The notes: generated by a model from the letters alone, not told the origin. A stretch of 64,000 nucleotides of DNA from Ochotona curzoniae (GCF_017591425.1 NW_024467101.1:13032918-13096917); one strand, 5' to 3'. Shown: positions 12,196 through 24,775, counted from the first letter of the stretch. Program-made: numbers and translations.

Positions 12196-13027
12196 ACCAG
12201 GACAACCTGCTTGGCCCATAGAAAGTCCTTGGTACCCAGCCATGATGATTCACCTACGAGAGAGTTAAGACAAGTAATGTTCTGACACGTGACACTGGCA
12301 ATCTGATGACTTGAAAAGGCCCCGGTATGGGGTTCAGAGTAAGGAGTGGGGGGAAAACCCTTCCACCTCAAGGGAAAGAAACAGCTGACAGGAACCAGAG
12401 TTCAAAAGGGGACCCTGGAGCAGCCTATGGGTCCCCTGGGGTAAGTTCACCTTGACCTACAAGACTGAAAAGAGGTGTGTCTTCCTTTCCAGATAAGGAT
12501 CAGAAGAACAAAGCAGGCTATTAATTAAGTCTTACCTATTTTTAAGTTTATGAGTCGTTGTACCCCCATTTCAGGATAAGCTTACAATAAAAGTTCAAAA
12601 GGTAAATACTGAGAGGAGGTAGGGGCCCGCCTTGCCTCCTTCTTGGCCAGCTTTACAGCCTTTAGGCCCAAAGGTGGGAGGTCTTCCCCCGTACCAACGT
12701 CCCTCTGCCTGGCATTTCTAGATGTTAAACCCCAGGGACCAGAGGTACCCAGAGAGGCAGGGACCTGACCCACCCCTCCTGGCCCTGGTGTCTCCTGGCC
12801 CTGGCCCTGGCCCTCAGGGAGCAACTTGAACCCAAAAACCTGGCCAGATCTCCAGCTTTACAGGAGGGAGAATAGCCTTGGCAAGTTGTTGCTTCCCCAA
12901 GAGGATGTGAGTCACAAGGAAGAAGGCAGCCAGGGAGGGGTGGGGATGGGGCGACGACAGAAAAAGCAGATGCCTTTCTAAGCAGGTGGCCTTGGGCAGG
13001 TCGCTTCTCTTCTTTTTCAAACATTAT

Positions 13028-13305
13028 AACTTATTTATTGGAAAGACAGTTAAGACAGAGATGAACCTCCCATCTTTTTGTTCACTCCCCCAGATACCCA
13101 CGACAGCCAGGGCTGGGCCAGGATAAAGGTGGCAAGTAGGAAGTCAACCCAGGTCTGCCTCATAGGGGACAATTCCTTGAGCCGTCACTGTTGTCACCCT
13201 GGGAAGCATCCACAAGAAGCTAGAATTCTAGGAGAGCAGAGCCAGGGCTGGAACCCAGGCTGCAGGCTGTGGGATACAAGTGCCCCAAGCAGTATGCCAT
13301 GTCGT
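13028..13305 (-). repeat. SINE, minus strand, diverged
   Basis: Left end 'acttatttattggaaagaca' is the reverse SINE tail; 'cagccagggctgggccagg' is the reverse middle. Confidence 0.65.
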
Positions 13306-13589
13306 TTCCCTTCTACCCCTAGGTTTGTTTACTGGTGAAGGAGGCATCGCCTGCGGGTGGGGAAGAGGACATGCCTGACAGGCTGCTCTAAACTTCCTGG
13401 ACACATTCGCTGTTTTTATCATCATCTCCCGGCTTCTTTTCCTTGTGTTAAGAACACAGTTGACTGGAGTCAGGAACATAGGGACAGCCTTGGTCCAAAA
13501 GTTTGCTGAGTCACGTCCCTTTACCGAAGCTGAGTTTTTTACACCATGAGAATGAAGAGGCTTAGAGATAATGCAAGACAAGGACTTAG

Positions 13590-13855
13590 GGGCAGGTGTT
13601 TGGCACAATGGTTAAAGACCCCAGTGAGGATGTCCTTATCTCATTCCAGAGTCTTGAGGCTCAGATCCCAGTTTGGCTCCTGGTTCCCACTTCCTGCTCA
13701 CGTGCACCCTCAGATGGTACAGGTAGTTGTCCCTCCCATGCATGTGGGAGACCCAGGTTGAATTCCCAGCTTTTGGCCAGGCCCAGTCCTAGCTGCTGCA
13801 GGCATCTGCAGAATGAACCAGTGGAAGAGAGCTTCTCAAAAACAAACAAACAAAA
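13590..13855 (+). repeat. SINE
   Basis: Starts 'ggggcaggtgtttggcacaa' and ends in a CAAA-type tail 'aaacaaacaaacaaaaaaac'. Confidence 0.7.
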
Positions 13856-13883
13856 AAACAGGTAAATGTTTTTGTTGCCGTTA

Positions 13884-14135
13884 AAGGGCGGGTTGTGATG
13901 GTGCATGTTAAACTGCTCTATGTGATGACAGTATCCTCATGTTGAAGTGCCAGTTAAAGTCCTGGCTATTCCACTTCTGATCCAGCTCGTATTAATGTGT
14001 GCCTGGAAAGATAGCAAATGACAACCCAATTACACCAGCCCCTGTCACCCACATTGGAGATCCAGATGGAGTTTCTGGCTCCTGGGTCTGGCCTGGCGCA
14101 GCCCTGACTACTGTGGGCATTTGGGAGCCATGATC
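13884..14135 (+). repeat. SINE, diverged
   Basis: Immediately follows the previous copy. It keeps 'cctggctattccacttctga' and 'gtgggcatttgggag' but has lost its A tail. Confidence 0.6.
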
Positions 14136-14819
14136 TGCAGTGCTGCCCGGTCTGGCTTGTACTGAAGGCACACACTTGCTGAGCTCAACATTAGCAGATC
14201 ATCTGATCAGACTCACATAGGATCAGATATGGCAAGATCCCAGTGGTGGCACATCTTTCCACTAGGGATATTCTGCTTTATGACCTGAGCCCATGTTCTA
14301 GAACACTCTGTGGTGGAAGTGCTTTCTTGGCCACCCTTTGTTGCTGTGTTTAATTCTACACCAGGGTTTCTGCTCCGGGCCTGGTTGATCTAAGGAAGGC
14401 AGCTCTCTAGCTGTCCCACCTGCCAGGATCTGCAGTGGAGTCAGGCTCTGTGCTCCTTCCTCTACCCAGCACACCCAAACACAGAACCACTGGATTCCCA
14501 AAGGAGCCACGTGGCCCCTGACCACTGAGCCTCTGCACAGTGCTGTTCCCACAAGTGGAGACAGTTCTCCTGCCCAGCAGGCACTACTTGTCTTTCAGGT
14601 CCCCTTCCTCCTCACTCACACCTCATGGCAGCTTCCAGGCTCTAGTCCGTTCTCTGATGGGTTCCCCCTCCTAGAATTCAAGCTCCTTAAGGACAGAGAC
14701 CTGAGCCTGGAGCCTCATAGGAGCTCAGTAAACCATAGAGGAATGCTCACAGAAAGGAACCGATGACTCACTCTCAATTAACCCCAGGGGTATGGGGGAT
14801 GGGCAGACTTGATTCCATA

Positions 14820-15108
14820 TATTGATGTTTTCAATTACTAAGAAAGAGTGTGAGAGCAAGCTTCCATCTGTTGGTTCACTCCCCATGTGCCTGCAATGGT
14901 CCCCAGCTGGAGCTGAGAGCTCAATCCGGATCTCCCATGTGACTGGCAGAACCCAGCTACTTCAGCCCTCACTTCTGCCTCCCAGGGTGCACTTGAGCAG
15001 GAAGCCACAGACAGGCATCAAGCCCAGAACCTGTGAGGCAGGATATAGGCATTTTGGCAGTTGCATTAACAGGAGTTCTAACTGCTAGGCCAAACACCTG
15101 CCTTTGGG
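14820..15108 (-). repeat. SINE, minus strand
   Basis: Reverse body with 'ttggttcactccccatgtg' at left and 'gccaaacacctgcc' (reverse head) at right. Confidence 0.7.
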
Positions 15109-16842
15109 GAGGTATTGATGAAACTACAGCAGGCCACAGTGAAAAGTCCCCCTTACCAAGGCACATCTTGGTTCTTGAAGTCACTTAACTCTTCCTTCAA
15201 GTAACTTACTAGGAACCCCTGGAACACAAGCCCCGTTCAAGAGAAGACCTTCCCATTTTGGCATCCCAAGAAGGCAGAGGGCCAGACTTCAGGCTTCTCT
15301 GCCCAAAGCACTGTCTCTTCTGAAGAGTGCTTTGGCAGGACCTGCCAGCCCTTCATGATAGCGGCTGTGTCTGTGACTTCAAGAGGCCACACAGCAGGAT
15401 CAGAGGCATCTTTGTCACCTCATCTTCTCCCCTGTCCCGGTGGTACCCTCAGGCCTTCTCCGCCAGGTGACAGAGATGCCCACAGGAGCGCTCTCTTTTG
15501 GCAAACTGCCCACTACATCCTTTGTATCCCCAAAACGGTGTGGCTGTGGACTCACTAGGCAGAACTAAGCTGGCATGGGGGCAGGCAGGGCTGCAGGCCT
15601 GCCTAGCGAGGCACAGAGCCAAGGGCTTAGTCTGAGAATTGGATTATTCAAGTGAGTCTGGAGCTCCCAGCCTTGCTAGCTGGGGATTACCCCAGCTGCT
15701 GGCTGGGGCCCACACACTCTTGCCTGGTCTGAGAATGAGAATCCTCCTCCTCCTGTTGCAGTAGAGGGGACAGGCATGTTCCACCTCCCTTCCCAGTTCC
15801 ATCTCTCACCTCAGAAATGCACCTGCCTCCCACAGGTGTGCAGTGATTCAGCCAATGGCCCATGCCTGGCAGAACATCCTTTGGGTTGTTAGAGATGCAA
15901 AAGCCTGGACCCCATGCTATATGCAGAATCTGAATCCCTGCAGTGTTCAGAATCATCCAGGGGATCCCGACACCTAATGCAAAGCACTGGTGACTTGGGG
16001 GTCGTGGACCACCTGGCACACCTGCTCATGTGTACTCCAAGACCCACGCGTGCCATGATGGACTCTGTATTCCTGCAACCCTTCCACTAAAGGGATCAAC
16101 TGCAGTGGCAACGAACTTGTTCCATATTGCTGCCTTGCACAAATCCGCTGTAGTCTATAAGTGACAGCCCCTTTATCAATGCCAAGGACACTCCCCCTGG
16201 GCACTAACTCCCTTCTTCCTTATCCCCACATGATGTATGAGAATGCTGAGGTTTAGGGATGCAACATGACTGGCCCAAGGCCATATGCCATGCTAGGGTC
16301 TTATGCACCCCTCCACCCTGCTTCCCAGGAGGCAAGGAGGGTGGCAGCTGTTTCCACACCTGTCTTGCAAATTGGGATTTCCTCTGGGGCCATATGCCTG
16401 TCCTCATTTCCTCAGGAGAGCCCTCCTCAATGTCCCCTTCATGTCGGTTGCAGGTTCCTATGTTTAGCAGCAGTGTCACTGTCTGCCATCACACACAGAT
16501 GTGTCTACTTCATGTCCGTCTCCCTGACCAGCAGGAAAATTCCTACAAATAGGAAGTGCTCACCTCACAGCCACTGTCCTCTTCTTGGAGACCCCGATCA
16601 CACCACGTGGGGCAGCTGTGTTCTTGGCTAAACCGTCATATTCTTCCATCTTCCTTTCAGCTCAAAGTAGCAGCTTCTGGCCTATGGGGTGAGAACGGAA
16701 GCCCCTGGGTATCAAACAGGTACTCCATGAGTGCAGGCAGCATGCTGGAGTGTCCAGATGCTCCTGGGCACACAGCTAGTGCTCAGGATATGGTTGCCCA
16801 CCCTAACCAGGCCCAAGAAGCAGAGACCACCTGGGCTGTTGT

Positions 16843-17259
16843 TCTCTTGGAAATACTTTATTAGTTTTGAGGCGAGCTGGGACGGGCACAGAGCTGAGGA
16901 GGGCAACAAGAGGCTCTGCCCCGGGGCAGACATGCTGTGTGGGGTCTGCTGGCGGGCTCCCTGGCCCACCCAGCCAGCCACGGCTGGGCACATGGCACTT
17001 GGCGCCTGGCACGACTCTGCCGGCTTGGCACTGTGGCCTCCTCCTCGGCGGGCGCCTCCCTTTCCAGTTGCAGGAGTTGTGAGTCTTTCACAGTGCGGAG
17101 GGGTGGGGTTCCGGGGTGGGCACCTCCCCCGGGGTGCAGGCAGGCCCCATCCGCGAGTTCATCCTGGGCTCTTGGCGGCTACAGCGGGGTGCGGCGTGCT
17201 CTGGCTTCTCTCCTCCCCACCTGTGGGAGCTTGGCAGTCCTGGAGGGGCCCTGGCGGCC
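16843..17259 (-). other. CABP1: CABP1 3' UTR with polyadenylation signal
   Basis: Sequence after the CABP1 stop codon down to an AATAAA signal on the minus strand (TTTATT at 16857-16862). The UTR is GC-rich and about 400 nt long. The cleavage site is not determined; the left boundary assumes about 15 nt past the signal. A 255-aa frame antisense to this UTR (16731-17498, plus strand) is not considered real. Confidence 0.7.
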
Positions 17260-17285
17260 TCAGCGGGACATCATCCGGACAAACT
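17260..17285 (-). CDS. CABP1: CABP1 last coding exon (26 nt)
   Basis: A tiny exon encoding the last residues EFVRMMSR (the E is split over the intron) and the TGA stop at 17262-17260. The acceptor is 'catgcag' just to its right at 17286 onward. It completes the twelfth position of the EF4 loop (Glu). Too short for frame-based gene finding, it was placed by the phase of the preceding exon and the recognised C-terminus. Confidence 0.95.
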
Positions 17286-18009
17286 CTGCATGGAAGACAG
17301 CAGCAGTCGGGGCCAGCCCAGGATCCTGCTTCTAGGCCCCTATCCCCAGTACCATCTGGTCCCTTTCAACCCTCTGCTCATCCACGTATGGGACTTCTGC
17401 TGAAGCCTGCACGGCTCCCTGCAGATCACATGGAGTTCTGCTGTGGCCCCAAGGCCCTACCTGACCTGATCCAAATAACCAATCAGCTGCATCCTTGATG
17501 TTCACTGTCTCTGTGCTCCCACCCCTCAACACACCCTTCTCGCTGCTCTTTCTCTCTTGCCCCGAACTCAGCTTCAGTTCCAGACTCACAGCAAAGCTGA
17601 ATAGAAGGACAGAGGTTTCCCATATAGGTTTTCTCAACACATGTATGGCCTCCCCCACCAACATCCTGCGTCAGAGTGGTACATTTGCTACAACTGATAA
17701 AGCTATAGTGCTGTCACGCCAAGTCCCCAATATGGAGTTTACTCTTGGTACACAGTCTAAACAGGTGCACCCCAGCATCTACCTACCACATCAGTGCCCC
17801 AGGGAGTCCTGTGCTACCACCAATCATTCCTTCTTGATGGACAATGACAACCAGCACTTGGGTGCCAAGGGGAGGAGCAGGGGTGAACCTGAGTTGTTGT
17901 GAGAGCACCCCATACTCCCAGAAGCAGGTTCAATTTGAGGAACCATAAAAGAAGAGCTGGATGAAGAGGTCCCACTACCAGGTCTTGAAGGATGAACACA
18001 GTTCAGCCC

Positions 18010-18310
18010 AGAGGGGGCATTTAGCCTAGTGGCTAAGATGCCTGGGGCTCACAATGAAGTGCCTGAGTTCAATACCCATTCAGGCTTGATTCCAGCTTCC
18101 TGTTAATGTACACTCTGGGATGCAGTTTTGATGGTTCAAGTATGTGGATCCCTGCCATTCATGTGGGAGACCTGAACCGAGTTCACAGCTCCTGGCTTTG
18201 TTCCCAGCCAGGAAATACTGTGGATATTTGGGGAGTAGAGTAGTACATGAGAGCTCGTCTCTCTCACTTTCTAACACACTTTTTTTAAAAAAATGCTTCT
18301 TTAAAAAAAG
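18010..18310 (+). repeat. SINE
   Basis: 'gagggggcatttagcctagtgg' head, ending in an A/T-rich 'tttttttaaaaaaatgc' tail; inside the CABP1 last intron. Confidence 0.7.
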
Positions 18311-18359
18311 AAAAGAATTTAGCCCAAGTGAAAAATACAATAAGTGAAAAATACAATAC

Positions 18360-18682
18360 ATGGTGTCATGGTGTGTAGGATAAACTACTGTCTGTGGGTC
18401 TGGCATTCCATATAGGTGTCGGTTCATGTCCTGCCTGCTCCACTTCACATCCAGCTCCCTGCATATGGCCTAGAAAGCATAATCTTTAGGACTCTGTGTC
18501 CATGTAAGAGACTCAGAAGAAGCTCCTGGCTTCTGATTGGCTCAGCTCTAGCTGTTGTAGACATTTGGGGAGTGAACCAGCAGAGGTTGGAAGATCTTGA
18601 TCTCCCCTTCTTTCTATAAATCTGCCTTTCTGAGAAAAATAAAAATAAATCATTTTCAAAAAAAAATAAATAAATACAATGA
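18360..18682 (+). repeat. SINE
   Basis: Carries 'ccatataggtgtcggttcat' and ends 'aaaataaaaataaatcattt'. Followed by an A-rich spacer. Confidence 0.75.
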
Positions 18683-18694
18683 AAAGCATGATGG

Positions 18695-19025
18695 CAAGTG
18701 TGGGCATCCTGCTCAGGGGCTAAGACACTTGTATTCCATACTGGAGTGTCTGGGTTTGATTCCTGGCTGTATCCCAGATTTGAGCTTCTTGTTACTGCAG
18801 GAAGGCAAAGAGACAGCCAGTGATGTCTCAAGTACTTGGATTCCTGGGGTTCATGTGAGAGTTCTGGACTGAGTTCCCAAGTGCCAGCTGTGGCCTGGCC
18901 TAGCTCCAGCAGTTGTAGGCATTTGGAAAGTGATAAGGTAGGTGAGAACGCTGCCTTTTTCTTTCTCCCTCCTTCTGCCACTCCTTTCATCAACCCCTCT
19001 GCTTTTCTCAAATAAATACCATAAG
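18695..19025 (+). repeat. SINE, diverged
   Basis: 'aggggctaagacacttgtat' head region and 'tttctcaaataaatac' tail; third of three head-to-tail copies. Confidence 0.65.
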
Positions 19026-19171
19026 TTAAATATTTTTAAATAAAGCTTAACAGGTTCATGGATTGCAATTATCTAGGCAGAGAGGGAGTAATGGAACAGT
19101 AGAGGCTGTGGCTGTGAAGGTGAGCTGTGTCACATGTCAAGGACTTGTTGTTCAGGTTGAAGAATGAGGTT

Positions 19172-19720
19172 TCAGAAGATAGCTATCATGAGTGGATGTA
19201 TGAGTGGGTAGACAGGTGGAAAGAGATGCATGGAGAAGACAGACACAGGGATGGGTGGATGTCTGCGTGCATGTGTGGATGGATGAAGATGAGGAAATGA
19301 TTGAAAGGAAACATCGTAGATCAATGGAAGTATGCTACGGGTAGGAGTGCACATGGATGGACGTATTTACTTGCATGAATACAGCAACGCAGATGGATGT
19401 ACACAGAGAAGTGTACACGGAGGCTTAAATGAATGATGGGGAATATCTAGAAGACAAGATACAGGCATAAACGGATACATTATCGTATGGATGATCGTCT
19501 ATAGACAGTGGAATGGATTAAAAGGTATCTGGACAAATGAGACAGATATGGAAAATGGGTGGGTGGATGGATGGGTGAAGCATGGATGGACAGATTAACG
19601 AATATAGAGATGGAGGGTGGATTAGATGGGTACATGGATGGAGGGATCATGTTGGAGGGACTGAAGAACAAAAGGCTGGGTTGGGTTAATGACGGCATGA
19701 AAGTCATGGTTGGAGGGATC
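19172..19720. repeat. Degenerate (TGGA)n tract
   Basis: A purine-rich region with many ATGGATGG and GGTGGATGGA units separated by interruptions, typical of a decayed tetranucleotide satellite. It lies in the last CABP1 intron. Confidence 0.75.
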
Positions 19721-19772
19721 TGTAGATGGTCGTTACTGGATTGCTTCTCTTCCACCCTCAAGCCCCTCCTAC

Positions 19773-19920
19773 CTTCAAAGTCCACTCGTCCATCCCCATT
19801 GAGATCCACATCTCGAATAATTTCTTCTATGTCTCGGTGTCCCACCTGATGACCCAGGAGCTTCCTCATGGCCTCTCGTAATTCACTGGTGCTTATTTCT
19901 CCATCACCATTAGTGTCAAA
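19773..19920 (-). CDS. CABP1: CABP1 exon encoding EF-hands 3 and 4
   Basis: 148 nt encoding 49 codons plus one base, residues 315-363 of caldendrin. It contains the EF3 loop [12 protein letters not shown] and most of the EF4 loop [11 protein letters not shown](E). Both have the Asp/Asn/Gly/Glu pattern needed for calcium binding. Acceptor 'ctctag' lies at 19921 onward, donor G|GTAGGA at 19772-19771. The protein sequence is essentially that of mammalian CaBP1. Confidence 0.97.
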
Positions 19921-20170
19921 CTAGAGTGGGCAGGAAGGAAGCAGGGTGGGAATTGGGAGACAATGAGGCGATGGACCCCATGGCAACAGCAAATCCCAAG
20001 GCTGAGCTCCTTCTCAGGAGTCACTGTGCCCCCAGCCCCAGAAGCCCTTCTCCTGCCCGAGTTGCCTCCCTGGGTTGGAACTTGGGGCGCATGTTTCTTC
20101 TCAAGAGGCCACCCTGGAGAGGAGCGTCTGATAGTCTTCTCGCTCCTGCCCACCACTGGCCACCCCTCAC

Positions 20171-20280
20171 CTCTCGGAAAGCGTCTCGAAGCTCCTTTAC
20201 TCCAATCATGTCTGCTGTCTCTGCCAGAAGTTTAGGGCCCATTAATTCCACAAAGTCATCAAAATCCACATGGCCACCCA
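20171..20280 (-). CDS. CABP1: CABP1 exon encoding EF2 remnant and linker
   Basis: 110 nt encoding residues 278-314 ([16 protein letters not shown] through the central helix to AFRE). The EF2 loop, split between this exon and the previous one, lacks the acidic residue at its first positions ([12 protein letters not shown]), so EF2 should not bind calcium, a known feature of CaBP proteins. Acceptor 'ttccag' and donor GAG|GTGAGG flank the exon. Confidence 0.97.
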
Positions 20281-22543
20281 CTGGAAGAGCAAAGGGTTAG
20301 ATCATCCTCAGTACACCCATTCCCCATCTCCAACTAGGCAAGTGAGGGGAATGCCTGGCCACTGTGCTCTGCTGGCCACGAGGTCCAGGATATAACCAAG
20401 GGCCATATGAGGACAGAAACGTAGCCAAGGGCAGGTGGGTGATCAAAGAGTGGCTCAGGAGAGTAGTCAGTTTTTAGTAAGGGAATAAACTAAGGGATCA
20501 ATAAGGGGAGATGGGATGCGAAGAAGGAACATGGATAGGCAAAGATCACTAAGATAGGAAGACAGAAACACCCTCAGAGAAAGGTGGGGAAGCACATGTT
20601 ACCAGTGCCTGGTCTATATGTGCCAGTCCTTGTCCATCTTATGCCAGTAGAAGCTCACTCAGGAGGTGGGGGGGGCTGGATAACTGGTAGTCCACTGCTT
20701 ACTCACAATGGCTGTTAAGCACCAAGTGCCAGAAGTTGGGGGTTGGTATGTTTGGACATAGTTTGAGGCTTCATGTGTTGGAATGCAATTCTCACTGTGA
20801 GGCATTAAGAAGGTGGAAATGTAATCCAACCCTGAGGTTTAGAGGTGGGGCCTCTGTGAGAAATGATTAGGACCCAGCTATCCCACTTCTGAGAATATAT
20901 TGAAAGGAAGTGAAATGTGCATATGAGAAAGGAATCTGTCATCCTATATTTACAACAGCACAAACTACAATAGCAAAGACATAGAAACAACCCAAATGCC
21001 CACCGAAAGAGGAGTAGACAAAGAAGCTGTAGTACATCTATTCCAGGGTATATCTATTTCATCTTAGCCATTGTAAAGAATGAAATTCTACCATTTGCAT
21101 CCAAATGGTCCCAACTAGAGACCATTATGCTCAGTGAAATAAGTCAATCCCAAAAAGACAAATATCATATGTTCTTTCAGATATAAGGCAACCTTCATGC
21201 AAAATATAAGATCAATAACCTTTTCAATAGCTTTTGCTACCTACATCTTATGGGTTTTAATATTTTTGCTTTTGTTTTCATTTCCTCAAAATATTTTTCT
21301 TATTAATTTCTTCAGTGACTCACAGGTCACACAGTAGCATCATTTGCTTCAAGGTTTTTTTTTTCTTTTTCATTTCTTCAGCGACACATTGATTACTCAG
21401 TAGTATGTTATTTAACTTCACGCTGTTGCAAATGTCCCATTTTTCTTCCTATTGTTGATTTTGTTTTATGGCTTTTCATTTAACAGGTATATAGTGACTA
21501 TGTAAATGTGACTATCATATCCAGATGTGAAGATATGAAGATGCATCTCTACTTCCAAATCAAAGATGGACTCCCAATGAAATTGTCAAATATATCTTAA
21601 CAATAGGATGATGGACTTTCCACAGCTGTCCATACCTACAATGTCAGGATACACTTAAAGAGAAGAATGATGGACTTAGGACTGTTAATGAAGGACTATG
21701 ACCACTGTAATAATATGGGAAGAATTGGTGGAGGGGAGGGACTTGTGAAGGGGGGAAGGGGAATCCCAGAGCTTATGGAACTGTAGCATAAAAATTTTTT
21801 AAAAAGAACTGACTAGGAATAATACGGTCATGAGAGCGAGGCCCCTGATTGAATCCTGGTGGCTTTCTAAGCAAAGAGAGACCAGATACAGAGACCCATG
21901 GGAAGAAAATAATAAAAGACACCCATGACGGCCTGTCTCTTGCCATGTAGACGTATGTGCCACCCAGGCACAGGACTCCACCAGCAGAAAGCCGTCACTA
22001 GATGGGAGCCCTTGAGCCTCTAGAACTGTGGACCAAAACAAACCTCTTTTCTTTTTAAGCAGCCTGCCCAAAGATGTAGAGGTTGTGGTATAATTTAGAG
22101 GAGGGCACCTCCATACCAGCTTCTTTAGTTCCCCAGCAGGACTCTAGCTCCTGCAGTGCCAGCTGGCAGGAGAGATCCCTATTTGGACTTCTCTCCTTCC
22201 CAGTCTCGGGTCCTCACTTCCTGCCAATGCACTATCTCCACTTGCCTGACGGAAACTCAAGCTAAGACAGAGAAGACCTAAATAACAGCAATGTACATCC
22301 TCTTGTTGCTGGGAGGCCACTACCAGGCTGCTCCACACCTGTGCCTCACTGACTTTCTGGGTTCCACTCCCCATGGCAACCCTCACCACACAGACGAGCA
22401 AACCCAGAGAGGGTAAGCGGTTTGCACCAGGCCACAGGGTTTGGGAGGGGTGGGCACAGAACTGGAAGCCAGGCATGTCTGAGTGCCAAGGACTCTAGAG
22501 ACCAGGGCCAGAAGGGCAGGGTAAGTACTGTAGAGAGACTCAC
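20281..22543 (-). other. CABP1: CABP1 intron between the EF1 and EF2 exons
   Basis: A 2.3-kb intron that contains a plus-strand LINE-1 3' end (20.86-21.81 kb). The rest is unique sequence without a recognisable element. Confidence 0.9.
20860..21808 (+). mobile_element. LINE-1 3' end (ORF2 tail and 3' UTR), dead
   Basis: Sequence such as 'caatagcaaagacatagaaa' and 'caacccaaatgcccacc' is the conserved C-terminal part of L1 ORF2. It is followed by a long 3' UTR ending 'cataaaaattttttaaaaag'. The copy is 5'-truncated and has many stops. A related L1 3' UTR in the other orientation lies at about 59.8-60.0 kb. Confidence 0.85.
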
Positions 22544-22687
22544 AGTTCATGTTAATCTGCTGCGACAACTCAATGAGCTCCATCTCGGTGGGCATGTAGC
22601 CCATGGTGCGCATGCAGTTGCCCAGGTCCCGGCAGTTGATGTAGCCGTCCTTGTCCTTATCGAATTCTCGGAAGGCCTCTCGGAGCT
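22544..22687 (-). CDS. CABP1: CABP1 exon encoding EF-hand 1
   Basis: 144 nt encoding residues 230-277. It contains the EF1 helix-loop-helix with loop [12 protein letters not shown] (239-250), a functional-looking site, then the helix that leads into EF2. Acceptor 'gccccag' lies at 22688 onward and donor T|GTGAGT at 22543. Identical in pattern to mammalian CaBP1. Confidence 0.97.
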
Positions 22688-22852
22688 CTGGGGCAGTGGA
22701 CAAAGGTGCTGTGGTTAGGGTGAAGACCTGCACGGCTTCTCAAGCTTCCCTGCTCCAGGGGCCACCGGGACCTTGGCCATTCTGCCCACCAACCCCCTCT
22801 CATGCCTTCCTAGAAGGCTGAGCGGCCCTTTCTCCCAGGGACCAGATTTTAC

Positions 22853-22883
22853 CTTCAATTTCCTCTGGTCGCAGTGACCTGTC
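22853..22883 (-). CDS. CABP1: CABP1 31-nt common exon
   Basis: Encodes DRSLRPEEIE plus the first base of the next Glu. This is the first exon shared by all three isoforms: it is joined to the caldendrin exon, to the short-form exon or to the L-specific exon, all of which end in phase 0. Acceptor 'tttccag' lies at 22884 onward, donor G|GTAAAA at 22852. Confidence 0.96.
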
Positions 22884-24164
22884 CTGGAAACAAGAGAACA
22901 TGTCCTGTTAGCAGCAGCAGAGGACCTGGAAGTCACAGAGTGCCCATCCTCTGGGGGCCACCCAAGGGATAGTAGGCACTGGGTGGAGGCAGGGGGAGGA
23001 TGCAGAAGGGGTGATCTGGATCACGTCCTTGAGGGAGAAAAGGTGCAGGTCCCCATATCCCATCAACACAGAAACTCTGGAGTCACTGACAAGAGAATAC
23101 CCCAAGGACCCAGCAGCCACACCCAGCCTGAGCACAAGAACAGTGGACTTCCAGGACCTCATTCCAGACCCAGTGGGCTGGGGAACACGGCTGACCTGGA
23201 TACAAAGCCTGTAAATAAAACAGGGTCGGGGAGGTCAGGACAGAGAGAAGAGGGCAAAGAGGAGTGAGGTGGGCCAGAAAGCAGGTATTGAACATGTAGC
23301 GGCAGATGAAGGAAGCAGCTGGGAAGAGCCTGGAGATGCTGAGGCAGAACTTGCATTCAGGCCTGCTTCCTGGGCACCATCCAGTCTTCCCCAGTTTGAT
23401 TCCCACCCCTACATACTCTCCAGTCAGTACAGGACCCTGGGGGCCACCATGCCTCGGCTGCTGCCAGGGTCCAGAGCATATATCTCCAGCTGCCCACAGG
23501 ACCCAGGACTCCTTGGGGAGGCTAGGAAGCCTGGGTCTAGGCATCAGACAAGACACTGGTGGAATCTCTGGAGAGCAGGTCAGAGTCGGTGGGGTCACCA
23601 TCACCCTAGGCCAGCTCAGAAGGAGGCAAACTGGCCCAGAATGGATTCAGTGCCCACATGAGCCAGTTTCATCAAGGGCTTCCACACTGGACACAGTGTT
23701 CCAGCCCTTGGCCTTTGGTCAGGGAGTGCTGGAAGCAGGTGTGCCCACCCTGAGGAAACTCAGGTGTAGGCACACTGTCAGGCTCACAGGCAGCGGGCAT
23801 GCCCCAGGGAGCATGAGGCATCTTGGCTGCATATACTGTACACAGCCTGTCCCAGTCAAGAGCACCAGGGCAGGAAAACGGGCAACTGCCCACCCATTCT
23901 GTCCCAGGGCGAGGGACACCAGCACTGTAAATCTGGAGCGAGTCCGGAAGGGGAGGGGAACCACAGAACGATATCTCCTGGGACGACCTGGCGCACAGCA
24001 GCAGGAACTAAGAGGGGGCTACACCTGGTCAGACAGTACTGAGACTGTGTGTGACCTTGGAAAAAGCAGGCCATGAGCTCCTTGTTCCTGCAAGTGACCT
24101 TTCATGGGAGGAGCTCCTTGAACACTTTTCTGTGTGTGGACTTCGGCTCAGAAAGTTCACCAGG

Positions 24165-24460
24165 GGCAGGTGTTTGGTGCAGCCAGTAAGATGTCCCCAC
24201 ATCCTGTACTGAAGTGCCTGCCTGGATCCAAGCCCCGGCTCCTGATTCTGGCTTCCTGCTAATGGGCACCCAGGGAGGCAGTGGCCAATGGCTCAAGTGG
24301 TTGGATTTCTGTCAGCCACATGGGAGACCTAGCTGGAGTTCTTGGCTCAAGGCTTCAGCCCGGCCTAGGCCCGGTTGCTGTGGGCATTTGGGAAGTAGAG
24401 GACTGGTACCGTCTTTCTCTGTGTGTGTTAGTGTTGGCTTCTCAACAAGATAAAATGAAT
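24165..24460 (+). repeat. SINE
   Basis: Starts 'ggggcaggtgtttggtgca' and ends near 'caagataaaatgaataaat'. Confidence 0.7.
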
Positions 24461-24466
24461 AAATGC

Positions 24467-24775
24467 GGGCCGCTGTGATGGTTTAATTGGTTAAATCACA
24501 TGCTAGACCAACATTCCATTTGGATGCCGGTTCTTATCCTGGCTGCTCCACTTCCCATCCAGCTCCCTGCTTATGATTTAGAAAAGCAGTAGAGAATGGC
24601 CCAATGCCTTGGAATCCGGCACCAGCAGAGGAGACCCAGAAGTTTCTGGCTCCTGACTCTATCAGCTCAGCTCCGGCCATTGTAACAAGTAAAACAGTGG
24701 ATAAAAGATCTTTCTCTCTGTTTGTCCTTGTCTCTGTAAATCTGCCTTTCCAATAGAAACAAATAAATATTCTTC
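24467..24775 (+). repeat. SINE
   Basis: 'gcgggccgctgtgatggttt' head and 'gaaacaaataaatattctt' tail. Confidence 0.75.

Larger units (their letters stand above)
6150..16840. other. MLEC-CABP1 intergenic region
   Basis: About 10.7 kb between the MLEC promoter and the end of CABP1. It contains the SINEs listed separately, a short AC run (7021-7036), an AG microsatellite and unique sequence. No open frame shows a known domain. One possible first exon on the plus strand near 6763 is described under findings. Unique stretches at 7.1-8.4 kb, 9.97-10.77 kb, 12.16-13.02 kb and 15.1-16.8 kb show nothing I can name. Confidence 0.6.
17286..19772 (-). other. CABP1: CABP1 last intron
   Basis: A 2.5-kb intron with three plus-strand SINEs (18.0-19.0 kb) and a degenerate TGGA-type repeat (19.17-19.72 kb) that reaches to within about 50 bp of the upstream exon. 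The remaining sequence (17.3-18.0 kb) is unique with no feature I recognise. Confidence 0.85.

Noticed and set aside
16731..17498. 255-aa plus-strand frame opposite the CABP1 3' UTR
   Set aside because: It runs antisense to the last CABP1 exon and UTR, with no domain and no supporting signals.
23306..24076. 256-aa plus-strand frame inside a CABP1 intron
   Set aside because: Composition is generic and there is no domain or splice context; probably chance in GC-rich intron.
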